From NCBI RefSeq assembly GCF_946885725.1, contig NZ_CAMPGZ010000183.1, positions 1 through 8,427 of the forward strand: a stretch of DNA of 8,427 bases. Direction: 5' to 3'. How positions within the stretch are numbered: position 1 is the first letter of the stretch; each line of letters opens with the position of its first letter. The DNA comes from an uncultured Nocardioides sp. Lineage in GTDB: Bacteria; Actinomycetota; Actinomycetes; Propionibacteriales; Nocardioidaceae. Below the pieces are notes generated by a model. The model made no database searches. It saw only the letters and a program-made list of their open reading frames with translations, and was not told the origin of the DNA. Made by a program: the position numbers and the translations under genes. This document shows, piece by piece, positions 6,978-8,427 of this stretch.

Positions 6978-7014
6978 TGTCTGGTCCTACGACGAATGGC
7001 CAGTATCGGGCACA

Positions 7015-7057
7015 CCGAGTCTCCGAAAGAGTCGGGGCGAGCGAGGGGGTTCCCCCT
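7015..7057 (+). other. Two small hairpins in the 5' leader of the secreted protein gene
   Basis: CCGA and CTC (7015-7018, 7021-7023) pair with GAG and TCGG (7029-7035) around a CGAAA loop with a GT bulge. Next, AGGGGG (7044-7049) faces CCCCCT (7052-7057). Both lie between the possible transcript start and the Shine-Dalgarno at 7070. They may affect mRNA stability or translation. I could not match them to a known riboswitch class. Confidence 0.3.
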
Positions 7058-7069
7058 GTCCCCCGGATC

Positions 7070-7073
7070 GGAG
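7070..7073 (+). promoter_or_regulatory. Ribosome binding site of the secreted FnIII protein gene
   Basis: GGAG lies eight bases before the GTG at 7082 and 23 bases before the in-frame ATG at 7097. It favours the GTG start, which adds five residues before the signal peptide. Confidence 0.5.
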
Positions 7074-7081
7074 CGTTGACG

Positions 7082-8427
7082 GTGAGCACGACAAGCATGC
7101 ACAACCGAAGAAGGCTGGTCCGGGCGGTTGTAGCCCCGACGGTCCTTGCCCTGAGCGGCGCGGCGGCGCTGGCCGGCGTGCTCACCACCCCGGCAGCAGC
7201 GGCGAAGTCCGATGGCTGCGAAGGCGGCGGGTACTCGCTGGTCAACCTGTCGACGGGTGCCGTGGTGGCCTCGGGCGCGACCTCGACCAAGGTGTCGGCC
7301 GCTTCACTGGGCTCCCGGTTCGGCGTACGGGGTAAGTACAACCAGTTCGACGTCCGTGCCAGTGACTTCGCGGTCCTCGACTACGCCTTCACCGGCGCCG
7401 CGAACGAGGAGGACATCACCGGCGGGCGGTTCACGCCGGTGTGGGCCAGCAAGGTGCCCGACCTCGACGGCGTCCCCCTGACCAGCGACGTGTCGGTGGA
7501 GCTCGGCGAGGACGGGCTGAACATCATGCGCAGCGGTGGGGGCAACTCCATCAAGATCCAGGCCAAGGACTGCGCCCAGGGCGGCATCTTCCAGATGGAG
7601 CCCGAACGGGCCAACAGCCGGCTCACCCGCATCGTGCACACCCTGGCCTCGCCCGACGACCCCGCTCTGCGGCCGTTCTTCTTCGACAACCCCAACTTCC
7701 GTGCGGTCGTCGGGCAGTTCCTCGGCGCCGACTGCGTCAGCCGCGTCACCGGACCGCCGAGCCGGTTCTGCGTCGAGGGCCGGACCCGCGTCAACATCGC
7801 CAACGACTTCTCGCCCGACTTCGTCGTCCGGGACAGCGCCCAGGTCGCCGAGCAGGTCCTCCAGCCCGAGTGCAACACCGCACAGCCGGTGAGCCCGAGT
7901 GTGGAGCACTGCGGCGCCCAGTCGATCTGGGACGTCGCCAGCGGCGGCCGGATGGGCTTCGTGACCGGTGAGGATGCCGTCGAGCTGGCCAACCCGCCGA
8001 CCGACTGCATCCAGAACTGCCAGGCGCAGAACCAGGTGCGCGGACGGCTCGCCGTGCTGGGCTTCCCGTTCCCGGTGCCGGCCGGCAGCCGGCTGACGCC
8101 GGCGACCTCCGGTGTCCTCGTGCCGCAGCCCGTGGTGCTGCCGGACGGACAGAGCCAGGTGGGAACGCCGACGACACCGGTCCTGCGTGCGGCCGTCCCC
8201 GGTCGCCGTGGTGGCGCCGTCACCGCCACCGCTCGGTGGCGCGCCCCGTCCAGCGCCCGAGCCGTCGCGGCGAAGGGCTACAAGGTGCGAGCCGTCCGCG
8301 TCGGCCAGCACGGCAAGGTGCTCGGCAAGGTGACCTCGCACAAGCTCAGCGCCTCCGCCCGCTCCCACACGATGAAGCTGCGTAGCGGCACGTACCGCTT
8401 CCAGGTCCGCGCGATCAACAAGGTCGG
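7082..8427 (+). CDS. Secreted cysteine-rich protein with C-terminal fibronectin type III domain (partial)
   Basis: The frame is open from GTG 7082 to the window edge: 448 codons plus two bases, with no stop, so the 3' end is missing. Residues 1-41 form a signal peptide with a basic N-terminus (HNRRRLVR), a hydrophobic core (about 15-34) and an Ala-rich cleavage site near TTPAAAA. NRRRLVR loosely resembles a twin-arginine motif, but Sec export is equally possible. The mature part has eight cysteines, an even number that suits disulfides in an exported protein, and a central region (about 45-350) that I do not recognise. From about 362 to the end the sequence looks like a fibronectin type III domain: ARWRAPSS, GYKVRAVRV, then SGTYRFQVRAINKVG. 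A surface or extracellular binding role is likely, but the function is unknown. A long leader with a palindrome and hairpins precedes it. Confidence 0.85.
   Translation, partial: MSTTSMHNRRRLVRAVVAPTVLALSGAAALAGVLTTPAAAAKSDGCEGGGYSLVNLSTGAVVASGATSTKVSAASLGSRFGVRGKYNQFDVRASDFAVLDYAFTGAANEEDITGGRFTPVWASKVPDLDGVPLTSDVSVELGEDGLNIMRSGGGNSIKIQAKDCAQGGIFQMEPERANSRLTRIVHTLASPDDPALRPFFFDNPNFRAVVGQFLGADCVSRVTGPPSRFCVEGRTRVNIANDFSPDFVVRDSAQVAEQVLQPECNTAQPVSPSVEHCGAQSIWDVASGGRMGFVTGEDAVELANPPTDCIQNCQAQNQVRGRLAVLGFPFPVPAGSRLTPATSGVLVPQPVVLPDGQSQVGTPTTPVLRAAVPGRRGGAVTATARWRAPSSARAVAAKGYKVRAVRVGQHGKVLGKVTSHKLSASARSHTMKLRSGTYRFQVRAINKV

Noticed and set aside
7015..7081. Possible c-di-AMP (ydaO-type) or other riboswitch in the leader of the secreted protein gene
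   Set aside because: Such elements often precede actinobacterial cell-wall protein genes, but I could not align the conserved core. Only two short local hairpins are visible.
7304..8368. Minus-strand frames of 354 and 282 codons opposite the secreted protein gene
   Set aside because: The plus-strand frame has a signal peptide, a Shine-Dalgarno, paired cysteines and an FnIII-like end; the minus-strand frames have none of these.

Overview
The window comes from a high-GC actinobacterium. The very high GC content, a SigE-family ECF sigma factor, several apparently leaderless genes and the style of a recurring GTGGTCTCGAC-type palindrome suggest Nocardioides or a close relative in the Propionibacteriales. 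That placement is inference, because there is no rRNA or other marker gene here.

The layout is two divergent blocks that part at about 2955-2978. The leftward block (minus strand) runs pheA (prephenate dehydratase), a small membrane-anchored DUF4446 protein, a short family-1-type glycosyltransferase, the ECF sigma factor, and the first seven codons of a gene that overlaps the sigma factor stop and leaves the window at base 1. The rightward block (plus strand) is a tight operon of larB, larC and a GDT1/UPF0016-type membrane transporter, then arcA (arginine deiminase) with its own promoter. Last comes a secreted, cysteine-rich protein with a C-terminal fibronectin type III domain that runs off the right edge. 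No tRNA, rRNA, CRISPR array, insertion sequence or phage gene was seen.

How the genes work together: LarB and LarC catalyse the first and last steps in making the nickel-pincer nucleotide cofactor of lactate racemase-type enzymes. The sulfur-transfer enzyme LarE and any LarA-type user enzyme are not in the window. The transporter shares the operon, which suggests a link to metal supply or homeostasis. PheA makes phenylpyruvate for phenylalanine synthesis, and ArcA converts arginine to citrulline and ammonia. The sigma factor probably controls itself through an ECF-type promoter and is probably co-translated with the overlapping gene.

The most interesting signals are not whole genes. (1) pheA and larB are only 24 bp apart, and their leaderless -10 elements face away from each other and overlap by two bases. 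(2) Four genes share the same architecture, TANNNT, seven bases, start codon. (3) A palindromic repeat that follows arcA as a hairpin also occurs in frame inside larC, at the junction of the LarC1 and LarC2 parts. (4) The odd C-terminal tail of LarB is encoded by an inverted repeat whose 3' arm lies just before the larC start.
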